From Tubiluchus corallicola (taxonomy: Eukaryota > Priapulida > Priapulimorpha > Priapulimorphida > Tubiluchidae), in NCBI GenBank assembly GCA_030141605.1, contig JAQGDQ010000439.1, positions 130,001-194,000 on the forward strand: DNA of 64,000 nucleotides, read 5' to 3'. Below, piece after piece: positions 36,692 to 48,040 of the stretch (positions are counted from its first letter, which is position 1; the number at the start of each line of letters is the position of its first letter). Both the position numbers and the translations under genes were made by a program. The notes under the pieces were generated by a model. That model saw nothing but the letters and a program-made list of their open reading frames with translations, had not been told where the DNA came from and ran no database searches.

Positions 36692-39600
36692 CTGTGAAAA
36701 ATAAATATGTTTGAGACTTAAATGGCACCTTGTCTCCTGAAAGATACAGACGCGGATTTACCTAGGATGCTATAGTTTCTGTTGTAGTAACTTAAACTTG
36801 CATAATATAAAGTTCGCAATTGAATTGTTTATCGATTAAAATGTATTATAGGAAATTCAGCTACAAGAACTTTGCGCAATATAATTGTTGAGCTCCAGTT
36901 GGGGGGACAACAAGTTTTTTTAACACACAACAGAGATTTTTAGTGTGACTTTCGTAAATGAATCATAGTCATTTAAAATAAGACATTATTAAGCCGCAGT
37001 GTGACAATACACCGCGAGTGGGGAGTCGAGTGGTCACGTTTAGTTGTCGCTAAAGTAAGGGACTGACCATCTTCCTGTCTGTGTGTCCATCTATTTATCC
37101 CTCCTTCCGTTCGTTCACCTTTCCATATATCTTATTTTCCAGACATGGCTCCGCACCCACTCTTACGAAGTTTCCTGTTTTCGAAAGCCACTGAGGTGGA
37201 TCTGGAGAATCTTGCCGCGCGTGCACTTAATTTTAACTAGTACAATCCAAACTTTCGCCAGTTAATGCCATAGTCCGACGTGCGTTACGGTTGCACGCGC
37301 CACATCCGACTGCTAGACAGACAGACAGACAATCATTATGATTAACGAAGCATACCTGTGTATGATGGCAGCCAAGTTTTCAGGTCTCGTGTCTTCAGAC
37401 GTTCTTCTAAAACGTCTTTCTTATTCAAGAACAGAATGAAGCTCGTTTTTTTCAGGAATTCGTTGCTTGTTATTTCTTCAAATAGTTGCAAACTATCAGT
37501 TAGCGAGTTCTGAAAAATGTAAATAACACTGATGAAGTAGTAGTACTTTATATGCTTCTCAAGAATGTAATAATTAAGCTAATAATGAATTTCATAGGGC
37601 AATGCGAATATATGTAGACAACGACTGGAACGAGAGAGGAGAGGAGGCAGGAAGATGGAAAGAGAAAGAGTGAGAGAGAAGATAGAAGAAAGAAATGGAA
37701 AGACGGAGAGCGAATGAGAGAGTGAAAGAATGAGTGTAGTGTGCAGTGGTGTAAAATCAAGGCGAACAATGCTCATCGCGTTTTATTAGTCATTTTAAGG
37801 GGTTGTAAAAAACTAAATAAGCGAGTAACCCGACACTAAATTTTAAGGCAAATTTGAAATAGATGAATGAACGAACAAAACAATTATGGCGCTGATGTGA
37901 TCTGTAAAAAATAATAGCATTGTTGGCACGTGCTACGCATTCTACAACCTTAAGTTGCTCGTTGAATATTATCAACATCAACATTCATAATTCGTGCCTA
38001 GGCATATAGGTAATTATCTATATAATTAATCTCAAGTAATGAAGATGCTACCATAAATCACTTGTATTAATCACTAAGTCATTAATACCCATTTTGTCCC
38101 TTTCCTATTGGAACTTGATACTCAGTATAGTCTCTGTCATCACTCAAGCAGCGCTACCTAATTTTCATATACAGTTTGACAGGTGAGATTATAAGGTCAA
38201 CAAAACTTGCTGGCTTCTAACAATTATCCACGGATTAGTCTAGGCTCTGAACTAATTACAAAAAATTAATCTAGCCAGTTAGTAATTATTCTAGCTTGAG
38301 TAAATTAATACTAACGCAGGATTAAATGGTGAGCTTTAAAGGTTGAAGTATGGCTTGCCCTAGTCACATGAAACCCTGTGGTCAAGCAGTGATTGCGTTG
38401 AACTTGCAGCCCACAGGTTCCTGACCAATTTGCTACTTTATTAAACAATTTAAAAAACTTGTTAGATGAAAAATTATTATCACTTACAAATGGCAAAAAA
38501 GCCGAGAATGCGTGAGACTAACAGACTTCTACGTAAGAACGTGTTAAACATCAAATGAATCAGCCTTGACTTGACAGGTTTGTTTAACATCATTTCAGTT
38601 TTAACGAAAGGCTGCATAACTATTACAGATTATCACAAAGAAATGGTACCAAATACTTTAAAACTATAAAATGCCAAGAAGAGTAGGAGATAACAGAACC
38701 AAGAAATATTATTTTCAAACACAAGTAAAGGCATCAAGTATACAAGAAATCAAAGACGTTAATCTATTAATTGTGTCAAAAGACAAATTCAGAACACAAT
38801 TTACAATTCTGTTAATTCAAGCACATATCAATTAAACTGAGCACACACACTTACAATGGCTATAGCTATGTGGCATTTACATGTACATAATTTAATAAAA
38901 AATGACAAGCTAAATACTATACTCAAACTGCTCAAACCTGCAATCCTGCAATCCTGCAAACCTGACACTATAGAAACAGAAATCTAGAAAACAGTTCTTG
39001 ATGTTTGATACTTGCATGACACAGCTGACTAGAACTCAATACAAATATGCGTTCGAGTAACTATGAATCTCAGTATACTGAAATGTATTACTCGATTTAG
39101 AGGTTCATATGTGAAACTATACTGAATTAATACAAATACTAAACAGTACAAATACACTTCAGCTAATACTGATACATGTTCCAAAAACCTTGTGATGTGT
39201 TTACTAAATTACACTTAGCAACTATAGTGAATACAATTAAGCAATTTCCTGCAGTAAATTGGGCATTATTGGAGCAGCATCTGATTATGTTCACTAGAAG
39301 TAGAAACAAATTGATTAGTTTGACCATGCCTATAACAACTTTGTTGAGAACTGGGGTAGTGAAAATGAGATGATTCATCAGCATATCTAACATCCTCACA
39401 AAATGTGACTGACTTAGGAGCAACAGGAATGCCCTTGGCTAGCTGAGAAAACTGAGCAAGTACATTCTGAATATCTGCTTTTTCAACATCTGACAGAGGA
39501 GGGTTGTTGTTGACTGGAACCCTGATACTGTGTGTAATTTGAACTTGCAACGTCATTCTATAAATGAGGTAAGCTATTTATACTCATCTGCGGTTGGGTT

Positions 39601-42600
39601 ATTGGTGAATACTCAGCCTCAGTGCTAGAAACACAGATTACAATTAAATTATGTTCACTAGAATATTGATCATTCATTGTAAATCTTAGATCATGTGAAC
39701 TATTCACTGATGTCATGTCAAGTGCTTGACTAGGACCTGGTGTCTGCAATGATGCAGGACACCAAAAACGTGTTGTCGTTGGTGTTGGATGACAATACGA
39801 AACAGGATTTGTTATAGGAGTGCAAGTATAAGTTAATTGTGAAATCAGCAAGGGCTCTGGTGTTGTTTGGCCTAGCCTCATTACTACTACTTCTCATTAT
39901 TCTGTTCTTGTGAATTAAACTTGAATGCTCTTGTGGGGTCATTGGTGCATTATGAAATATTGATTGTTTCGGATCACATATTTCTGTTACAGCATTCTCA
40001 AATTGTGGCTTCTTACCTCCTCTAGCTGAGGAAGTGAGCACAGTGGCGTAACAACTAGGGCGGGAGCCCTTGGACAAATCTTGGCTGGGGCCCTTGGACA
40101 AATTGAATGAAAGGCCCCATATCGACCCCATTTTTAATTTTGTAAAAAAAGTGTTGAAGTAATGAAATTATTATAAAACACAAAAAAATGATTAAATGAA
40201 AAGCGAAATCGAACTTTATTATTATAGCAAATTGTTTACAAAATTACGTTAGATACACCAAAATACACCCTAGACCTCGCAGAGGCCCCAGTCCAGATCC
40301 TTAGATCTAGGGGAAAATCCCTAAGAGTGGCAACTGGCAACCCTTCGGAATGGAAGTCAGTTCCCCGTTGGATGTCAAAATTAGTAGGTGATTTGATGCC
40401 AAATAAATAGGCATTTTCCTGTCTGTAAATTTGCGTGTTTTTAGATAAGGCTTAGGGGCCCCTAGACCCCGGGGACCCCTCGCATTTGTCCAGCCTAGTC
40501 CAATGGGCGTTACGCCACTGAGTGAGTATCGACTGAATGTGAACAGTTTCGTTGTCTGTTGCCTGTGAATACCTTGTAGTATTCTTTGTTTCTGCTTTAG
40601 TTATAAGAAACTTTGTTTTGATTTAATTTAATTCTTTTGTGAACTTTCTTCGCTGGCAGAGCGAAAGTTCTGTAAACTGTTCAACATTTTCTTCAGGAAA
40701 GCCTTTTGCTTCCATGAAGCTGATCTGCTGTACTATAAGCTGATTATATTTGTGTATTAAGCTTTGTGTGTTTTGAATAACCATAGTTTCTAATCCTGGC
40801 CAAAGAGATTGAGTACAACTCGTAACTTCAGAAGCATTTTGCAGCGTTTTACTTAATTCTGTTAAAGTTACTTCTATCTCGTTCCTCAACAAGATACCAC
40901 TAACAGAGTTATCGATCATAGAAAAATGTATCATAAATGCTATTTACTAATATATGCTCAACTTTTTAGCAAAAACATGATTTTTAGCATTTCATTCACA
41001 AAGACTAAAAAAACGTGAAGAAACAGACAAAATGTATGCCTAATTAACTGTCGAGCAAAAATAATACTGATGGGCTTATAAATATCAACTAAAGACCTAA
41101 ATATTTGCGCGGGTAAAATACATTTTACGCCCACACAAAAGTATTGACACGGAGAAAGCTGACTATAAACTGAAAAAACTGGCGCGTAAATCTTTACACG
41201 CGAAAACTCTACTGCTGAGGGACCTATAATACTGATAAGTTTAAAAATTGTAGTGTAAATTTACACACGGAAACTGCAATACTGATAGGCCTACACTATA
41301 TAATTGATAGTAATAGGTCTAAACACTGGGAGTAAATTTTCAATTTAAACAACGAAATTGCAATACTGAAAAGCCTGTACTATATAACTGATAGTAACAG
41401 GTTTACTGACATAACCGAATGCACGATGACATTCAATAGACAAGTATAAGGCAAAAATTCTAAGCAAATACAAATTTAACTTAGAAAGTAACTGTAATAT
41501 GATCTGTCCTACGCAATTGAAGACGTCTTTTAGCTCTACCGAAGCTGCAGTACCACTGACTAGACCTCTTCTTCGCGAAAGGAAGGAACTGCAAAACTTC
41601 ACTTGCTGTTGACCAAATTTACCGATAGAAACGTGAACTGAATTTTCAAAATGTCCTGACGACACCAGTAAGTAGCTAAATGTGAAAACGAAGCGTAATT
41701 CTCGTTCTATATTTGGTTGTATCGTCTAAGACTATCGTATTTTTCAGCTGCTGACTGAAGAAAATTAACAAACTTTACAGGACTGTCCGTGATTACTCCC
41801 GGTTTTCGCTGCACCACATCGGAAACCATCCAATTTCAACAGTCCATTAACAACAAAGAACGCACAGTCGCACACTGACATAACTTCCTTTCCAATAGAT
41901 GATTAATTTTGACAAACAATGTTTATTATACACATATAATTACGGAATTCACGAACATAAAGCAAAGACAGAAAAATGAACACTCTCTATCATCTTGTCT
42001 GCAAAATTAGAACGAAAAAATACTTCGCGCCAAATCCTTATGGCCAATCTTTCTTGATGTCAAAAGCTTTCTTGATGTCACGTGCCTGGCGTTAAAAGGA
42101 ATTTTTGTTTGTTTTCATTTTAAATCTCCCGCACTGCTGTTTCGACGTCGCCATTACATGCCGTCACTACGCAAACGCAAATCAGGGGAAGAAAAGGCAA
42201 TGTTAGATTATGCTCTAAAAAACTTTTCATGCAAATCTATGTTACTTAGTATTTCGCTTACTTACTGGAAGGACTTATGTAACTAGAAATAATAATTTAA
42301 AATGCTCGTGTCCATTGGTAAAATGTCGCTGGCTCATCCTCTACTAACCCTAGCTCACTAACCAAAAATGTATTTTTAATCTTATTGACAAGATACAGTA
42401 ATTTACGTAGTTAGTAAGTAAATATCTGTGCTACGCATGTTCTGATTATTTTTTGAAGCTTCACGCAATGTTATCTAAACTGGTTTCAAACTACCTATCA
42501 TTAAAATGGCTGTGCCTAACAGTCATCACGGGAGTTTAAATTTTCACGTTTTACACAGCGTTACTGCCGATGCAAGTAAGTAAGTGGTATAAAATTTCAA

Positions 42601-45600
42601 GACGACTTTTTAAGCTTTATGTAAGTGGAGGATTTTCCTGTGCTTTAACTTAAGGCCTATCAATTTTTAATACGTGTGCTATTTTGTTAACAATTAACCT
42701 ACAGCCGAAGGTTCTTCTTCTAACTTTTCACAATAACTGCTCAAAGACGCGAAGAATATCACAGCCGTTACTTCAGCAAAAAAATGTATCCACTTCTTGC
42801 GTTGATTTTTTTGTCCGGCCACATCAATAACCCTGAAGAACATTAAAATTTTCACTTAATAATTGAAATTTTAAACTTATATTGACGCGTTTAGACCTAT
42901 AGTCAATGCTGGATTACCTTAGAGTCTAGTATAGGCTGCAGCCTAGAGCCTCTCTAGCTTGGGAGGGGGCAAACTTAGCATTGCTGAAAATTCATATAAC
43001 TTAAAATAAAATTTCAACTTTAAGAACGTAGGTCAAAAAGTCTGAAAATTAAAGTGGCTCCTCAGTTAAGATAAGGGATCCCTGTTTGAGGTCTTGTATT
43101 TGAGACAAAGAGCCCTTGTTTGAGGCCCTTTATTTGAGATAAAAGCCCCTCTTTGAAGCCCTTTATTCGGATTAAGGAGCCACCAGCTATGCAAATGTTG
43201 CTGAAATATATCACAAGTAAAAAATTATTCGAACCTTGTGCGAGCAATTTAGAGGGTGGCTCCGTCTGCGGTGACCAAATAATTTCATTAGCCTAGGGGC
43301 CCCAAAAGGTCATAATCCGGCCCTGCTTATAGTGCTATTATTTAGAACAAACAATGTAACAAATTTACATTCTTTAAATCTACAAATCTACTTCTTAGTT
43401 ATATCTACTTAAGTAATTACAATGGTTATTACTTTACCTATAATTTAGCCCATTTACTACAAAAATGTGTTCTTGAATGCCTATAGTCGGTTTTCTTATG
43501 TACAGCACGTCCTGTAACGTAGGCACGTAGTTTGGCATAGAGATGCGATCTACGTTTTCTAGAAAACTGAAAAAAACACGTGATTAAATGCAGTATTGAG
43601 TAGATATCTCACTGCGTCCATTAGCAAACAAAATCCTCTTAAAATTTATTTCGCCAGGTGAAACATGGTTTTGTCTTCATTCACAGGTTGCATTCATGGT
43701 TTCCTTTCTGCTAATGAATGGCGTTTACCACGATAAGATTTGCTGAAAAAGTATTGCGTATATATATATATGTTGTAAACCTTAGCCATGTATACATATA
43801 TATGCATGGCTAAAGCTTACAAAGTTAAAGTATATATATATATACGGGTTAAGGGTAATATACGTAATATACGCAAAATGTTTCACAAGCTATCGAATAC
43901 ATGGATTGCTGAATAATACGAGTAACGACACAGAAAACCTATTCAGCGTTCCGTGTATTCGAGGAAGTTATGAAACGTTTTTGCATGTCTGTTACACTTG
44001 AAATAAAGTCATAAAAGCTTCTGTTGGTTCACTAGATGGAAGTACCTCATTTTTTTATAATACAGGTAACAGCATGTTTTGCCTAATATAACAACATGCC
44101 TTCCTAAGGAAAAGAAAGCTCTATAATCTGTCGTAAATGTGTAGGCCTGTAACCACGAAAGTAATTCTCAGAATAGTACTTAATGGGTACCAGATTCTCA
44201 TGGACTTTCCGCTGCTCTAATTGTTCTTCAAACGTGATTCCCTTACTAGTAATTGCTTGCGGTTTCCTCTGACTGTAAACTAATATTGGTCAGTTTGAGT
44301 GGAAGGACAATTGGTAGCTACTGTTGCTAACACAAATATCGTTGATAATAAGTTTTTGCCCTTTTTACCGTTATAGATATCATCGATTTTCACCAACTGA
44401 GTTTTATATTCTTTCGGTGCTGTTGGTTTCTGTTTTTCGGTTATTTCTTGTCAATGTTTTTCTATATAGACGGGATAGTTATTACCATTATCCTTGAGTC
44501 ACCAGCTAACGCTTTCTAACAGCTTTTTAAGAAGGCAGAAGCGGCAAAAAGAATGATAAACTTACAAGACGTCAGTTTGGGAAACTGGAATGTCATATTC
44601 ATCTTTTCTTTCATAGCTCAGTTGCACTCCTCTGTCTTGCCATATTTTTTTCACAGTTTCCATGCTAATATTAATATGATTAGTTGGTTCTGGTGGACAA
44701 CAGGTCGCCTCACTATGCCCTGTAGGACTGCTTCGGGAAAGAGCCAAAAGACTGCGACGCCTTTTCTCAGAAACCTGTTGCACAAACTCCTCCGTTATTT
44801 CCTGAAATGTTAAGCACGTCTTTACTTTTATACCGTCTGCACCAGAACAGTCTTAACAGCATTATGGGCCGTTTTAGAGAAGTGATCGTTTTAGAGAAAG
44901 GCTGGTGATTTAAGAACAGTCGTTGAGTTGAATTGCAGTTTAGATTTTGCATATTCATGTGCGTTTTATTTTTGTTACACGTTGTTGTCCTGTCAGGATA
45001 TTGGCACGCTATTAACTCTGGTCGTCCAAATAGAATCTACGAGGAACTGCTGAACTGACTTAATTAAAACAACTATAACCTAAAGTAGAGACAAGCGCCA
45101 CATTGCGTAATATTTTGTAAGTGATACATAGAACTTTGTATTTAGTTCGCTTCTTTATGGGAAGCCAATGTCACTGAGGAAAGGAACTGGAGTAACGTGA
45201 TGACGCGTCTTTGTGCTTGTAATGAGTCTTGTTAATTTCAAAATCGGAAATTCCAAAAATTAAGCTGTTACAATAGTTCATCCGAGTAACAAAAGCATGT
45301 ATAAGTTTTTGGGCTGAATCTTTGATCTAATATTTTCCTAACTTTTCTTAAAGATGATAACAATAAACCAAGAAATTTTCACTTGCGACACGCAGTCGGG
45401 CAGTTATCATGTTTCGCCGGACTTTAGGGCTTAATTGGACCTTTAACTGGGTACCAATGTGACTTCACTAGTTCAGATGTTAATTGGTTCACCTTTAGTT
45501 GGGTTTTCACCGTAATATTGCAACCATAATGGTAACGTACTTCTCGAAAACTGACTAGAATCCCTTTACAAGCAATGCGCACATCAAGTGGCAATTAAAA

Positions 45601-46393
45601 TCAGTCACTCAAGGGCATATTTAACTTACCTTGGTTTCGTTTTGTTCCATTTTAATGCTGTAGGTTTTCATGTAATCAACGACAGTCTTCAATGCATCGC
45701 AAATGTTACCGAACACTAGTGGTCGTAATTTTGCCCGTTCTTCTTCGGGATAACCGTCTCCGTACAAGATCCGTAATTGCTTCGTAAATGTGCTTTTGCC
45801 CGAACCAGCCGAACCTGAACAATATAAATAATTGAATTTTATGTTTTTGGTTGATTCTGTCCTGAAGTGTAGATGCAAATAACAAAAGACGTTTCAAGAA
45901 TAAAAATAGTATAAATGTTCAAGGATATAGTAACGATTTAAAATAATGATGATAATGATGGCGATTGTGACGATTATGACGACGACGACGTCGATGATGA
46001 TGATGATGGCGATGACGATGATGATCATGATCATGAAGATGGTGATAATATGCTTATGACGGCATTGATACGGGTGATGACAAGTACAAGGCAGCGGCAG
46101 TAGCGGCATCCGTGATGGTGACAGTGACGTGAATCATAGCACGAGCTAGCCAATAACGTTAGACTTAATAATCTATATGGTACATGTAATAGACCGATTT
46201 CAATATTAGATTGCCAAGCAATTTTCTCTTTGGCAGAAGTACTGTACTGAGTGCACGTAATAATTATTTGTTATTAGTGAACAATACCTAATATAAGTAG
46301 TTGTATTTCCTTAGCTCGTTTCTCTCGGGCTTCATCTATCTGATGGTCAATACTTCTACTTCGTAACACAGCTGACTTCTGGGATTTGTCCAT
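36492..46393 (-). CDS. Divergent heterotrimeric G-protein alpha subunit, 7 exons
   Basis: G-alpha subunits bind GTP, couple to receptors and hydrolyse GTP. Exons 46288-46393, 45630-45814, 44566-44801, 43438-43566, 42703-42832, 37356-37509 and 36492-36691 join in phase to 379 residues. The G boxes are GSAGSGKST (36-44), RKPTIGI switch I (200-206), DVAGQKNQRKKW switch II (222-233), FLNKKD (289-294) and SCATDT (349-354). Catalytic Arg200 and Gln226 are present. Departures from the usual GAGESGKS and DVGGQRSERKKW are clear: the P-loop Glu that pairs with the switch I Arg is Gly, and switch II has Ala, Lys, Asn and Gln changes. The N-terminus MDKSQKSAVLRSRSID lacks Gly2 and any Cys, so the usual myristoyl/palmitoyl anchors are missing. 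The C-terminus NLKKTQQF fits none of the Gs, Gi/o, Gq or G12 tails. The helical domain is partly replaced by a Ser/Pro-rich insert (about 115-140). I cannot assign a class. Confidence 0.92.
37312..37331 (+). repeat. (ACAG)n short microsatellite
   Basis: About five ACAG units just 3' of a G-alpha exon, in the intron. Confidence 0.7.
37356..37509 (-). CDS. G-alpha exon (NKKD box)
   Basis: Residues 263-313 run from SLQLFEEITSNEFL to the guanine-specifying FLNKKD. The acceptor is TTTTTCAG, and the donor ACAG|GTATGC leaves phase 1. Confidence 0.94.
39266..41665 (-). pseudogene. Unrecognised coding-like block nested in a G-alpha intron, broken by a MITE
   Basis: Several minus-strand frames follow one another in the same direction: 41345-41665, 40623-40934, 39730-40131, 39558-39881 and 39266-39556. 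Their composition is protein-like rather than low-complexity (for example LTELSKTLQNASEV and SDVEKADIQNVLAQFSQL). The MITE at 40041-40520 splits the block. Deleting it with one target copy joins the 5' side (VHIQSILT) in frame to SSARGGKKPQF. Further downstream, a frame change near 39880 and a stop at about 39558 separate the pieces. It may be a decayed retrocopy, or a nested gene whose introns I cannot place. No family is recognised. Confidence 0.35.
40033..40528. mobile_element. hAT-like MITE with 8-bp target duplication
   Basis: The element body is 40041-40520 (480 bp). Left end CAGTGGCGTAAC and right end GTTACGCCACTG are a perfect 12-bp inverted repeat. Flanking 8-mers AGTGAGCA and AGTGAGTA agree at 7 of 8, as expected for a hAT insertion. 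There is no transposase. It contains an internal repeat of CCCTTGGACAAAT (about 40067 and 40090). Confidence 0.85.
42703..42832 (-). CDS. G-alpha exon (switch II)
   Basis: Residues 220-262: VIDVAGQKNQRKKWIHFF and on to CEKLEEEPSA. The donor must be GCT|GTAGGT, because the GTAG|GTTAAT alternative four bases on hits a stop in the next exon. The acceptor is GTTCTTCAG. Confidence 0.92.
42896..43333. mobile_element. hAT-like MITE with 8-bp target duplication, in a G-alpha intron
   Basis: The body is 42904-43325 (422 bp). The right end AATCCGGCCCTG read in reverse (CAGGGCCGGATT) pairs imperfectly with the left CAATGCTGGATT. Flanking CCTATAGT and CTTATAGT agree at 7 of 8. It carries about three tandem copies of a 33-bp unit (43080-43175, TGTTTGAGG...TTTGAGA). 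There is no transposase frame. Confidence 0.8.
43438..43566 (-). CDS. G-alpha exon (switch I)
   Basis: Residues 177-218: FLENVDRISMPNYVPTLQDV, then LYIRKPTIGIQEHIF. The Arg at 200 and Thr at 203 keep the catalytic and Mg-binding positions. The second Thr of the usual TTGI is Ile. The acceptor is TTTTTTCAG and the donor AG|GTAAAG. Confidence 0.94.
   Translation of the reverse strand, partial: FSRKRRSHLYAKLRAYVTGRAVHKKTDYRHSRTHFCSKWAKL
43759..43845. repeat. Foldback hairpin flanked by TA runs
   Basis: TTGTAAACCTTAGCCATG (43773-43790) is the inverted match of CATGGCTAAAGCTTACAA (43805-43822), with two mismatches, around a TA-rich loop. (TA)n runs sit outside both arms, so the whole stretch could form a cruciform. 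Confidence 0.8.
44566..44801 (-). CDS. G-alpha exon (helical domain)
   Basis: Residues 98-175. An EITEEFVQQVSEKRRRSL start is followed by a Ser/Pro/Cys-rich insert unlike usual G-alpha, then VKKIWQDRGVQLSYERKDEY. That last part aligns with the conserved 'W-x-D-x-G-V-Q' and 'RR-x-EY' helices. The donor is CTT|GTAAGT in phase 2. Confidence 0.9.
45630..45814 (-). CDS. G-alpha exon (P-loop)
   Basis: Residues 36-97 include GSAGSGKSTFTKQLRILYGD and ERAKLRPLVFGNICDALKTV, the latter matching the conserved helical-domain start. The acceptor is TTGTTCAG and the donor AAG|GTAAGT. Confidence 0.95.
45940..46045 (+). repeat. Degenerate GAT/GAC trinucleotide repeat
   Basis: A run of GAT, GAC and GGC triplets (for example GATGATGATGATGGCGAT) in G-alpha intron 1. 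It gives artefactual poly-I/V frames on the other strand. Confidence 0.8.
46288..46393 (-). CDS. G-alpha first coding exon
   Basis: Residues 1-35 (MDKSQKSAVLRSRSIDHQID then EAREKRAKEIQLLIL), the alphaN helix leading into beta1. An in-frame TAG lies 36 nt upstream with no other in-frame ATG between, so this start is secure for this exon. There is no Gly2 and no Cys. Confidence 0.88.
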
Positions 46394-46419
46394 TTTGATG
46401 TTGGGTTGCTTTGGCTCAT
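46336..46419 (-). promoter_or_regulatory. Out-of-frame upstream ORF overlapping the G-alpha start
   Basis: An ATG at 46419, 26 nt before the G-alpha ATG and in another frame, opens 27 codons and stops inside exon 1. If the transcript includes it, it could lower translation of the main frame. Its start context is poor (TTTACATGA). Confidence 0.4.
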
Positions 46420-47016
46420 GTAAAAGCTATCTTCAAAGCACAAATTGCAAACATGAAGCGTGAGATTAATTACAAGTAAAGTTAAAAAGACTGAAAATAG
46501 GATAGGTTAACATTCATTCTTACGAAAGTGGGTATGTTAAAAAACTATCTTTGCCATCGTTACTAAATAGTGATTACCACACTTATAAACAAAATATGAT
46601 AAAGAGCACTGTCAAAACTAGAAAAATCGGAAAATGAGGGACACTCCCTTTGTCATCTAAAATATGCCGTCGTCGACCATAAGGTAACATCATTATAAAG
46701 CATACACATTTCTCAACAAACTCCTAATTATAACAAATACTGTACCTGTAGTTTGAAAGAAAGAAAGAATAGTTTGCATAATCAGGAATCCAGTTATTTT
46801 TATAATACTAACAGTACCTTTAATTGAATGTAAGCGCGGATGCAGCCTAAGCTGGGGCATGACACAAGGCGCTGACAACTTGTGGTAGCAAGCAGAACGC
46901 CTTCAAATGCAATCAGTTGATTAGAATAGTGGCAGCACAATGCGCGCTGATTAGTTCAACCGATTTACGACACCCAGAATACAGAAACACCGTCATAAAA
47001 ATGTTTAAAAGAAAAC

Positions 47017-47117
<101 letters not shown>

Positions 47118-47229
47118 GAAGAGATAATAATAAGAATATATAGAAGTCAGTACCAAACTTGGTACTTGGTGAACAATGTCACTAGTACGATGACGCAAGC
47201 CAAGCAAACTTTTTTGCAGACAGAATAAG

Positions 47230-47815
47230 TAAAAGAGCTTTTATTATTCACTCCAAAACGGAATAGCGGCGGTTCTTTGGCGTAGATACATGAGGCGGAC
47301 CATACAATATATGTTTGGTCCGCAGACACTCAACTAGGCATCAGCCGTTTACCTGGGCATTTTATACGTGTTCATTAGCCGTGCACTTTCTTTTGGAAAT
47401 GGTCGTTTGTTTGGACAAAGAAATTAAAGCGTACCAGATTTTTATTTGGAATATAAACACTTAGCCATAGACGCTTTGAACACTTGTGCAATGGACACTC
47501 GGATTATATCGATTGTTACTACGCAGGAAAATCCAAAGCGTAGAGAAAAAAATCATATGCTTTTTCAAACTCGTCATCTAAAGCCCTCCAGCAGCTTAAT
47601 CGATTTTACAGTAAAGTTCTTTCGACAGAATTTGTTTGGTTTGAAAAACACCGTGAAAATGACTTCAAGATTAGCGGTTGTGCTAATAAAGTGATAAATC
47701 ACACTGTTGCGATTTCCTCGACTGTTGTATCAAACACTATCAATCATTCGTAGAACAGTAAAATCGTTCCAGATTCATTTGAACAGCCATCGGTGCTAAT
47801 TCATGAACAAAGAAA
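47230..47815. other. No gene seen
   Basis: Unique-looking AT-rich sequence. The frame at 47446-47694 (+) has no recognisable domain and no splice context. Confidence 0.4.
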
Positions 47816-47819
47816 TATC

Positions 47820-48040
47820 CTGGCCTAAAGATGTGAAGGCATGGCGATTGTATAAAATGTAGATAGGTGTGTGAAGTTAGCTAAGAAAGTCAAGGCACAT
47901 CCTAGAACTGCATACGAATGGTGGCTGTATAGACACGTTTGTGACACTGACTAAGAATGTCAAGGCAGCTTAAAATTGTGTAGGCGTGGTGGATGTACCT
48001 ACATGAGCATTAACTAAGAAAGTCAAGATAGGCTTAAGAC
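47820..48040 (+). repeat. Degenerate minisatellite, unit about 62-70 bp
   Basis: CTAAGAAAGTCAAGGCA recurs at 47881, 47951 (one change) and about 48013, each preceded by a GGTGG.TGTA-like stretch. That is about three diverged tandem copies. Confidence 0.7.

Noticed and set aside
44553-44813. Plus-strand and second minus-strand frames over the G-alpha helical exon
   Set aside because: They are shadows of the confirmed exon 44566-44801.
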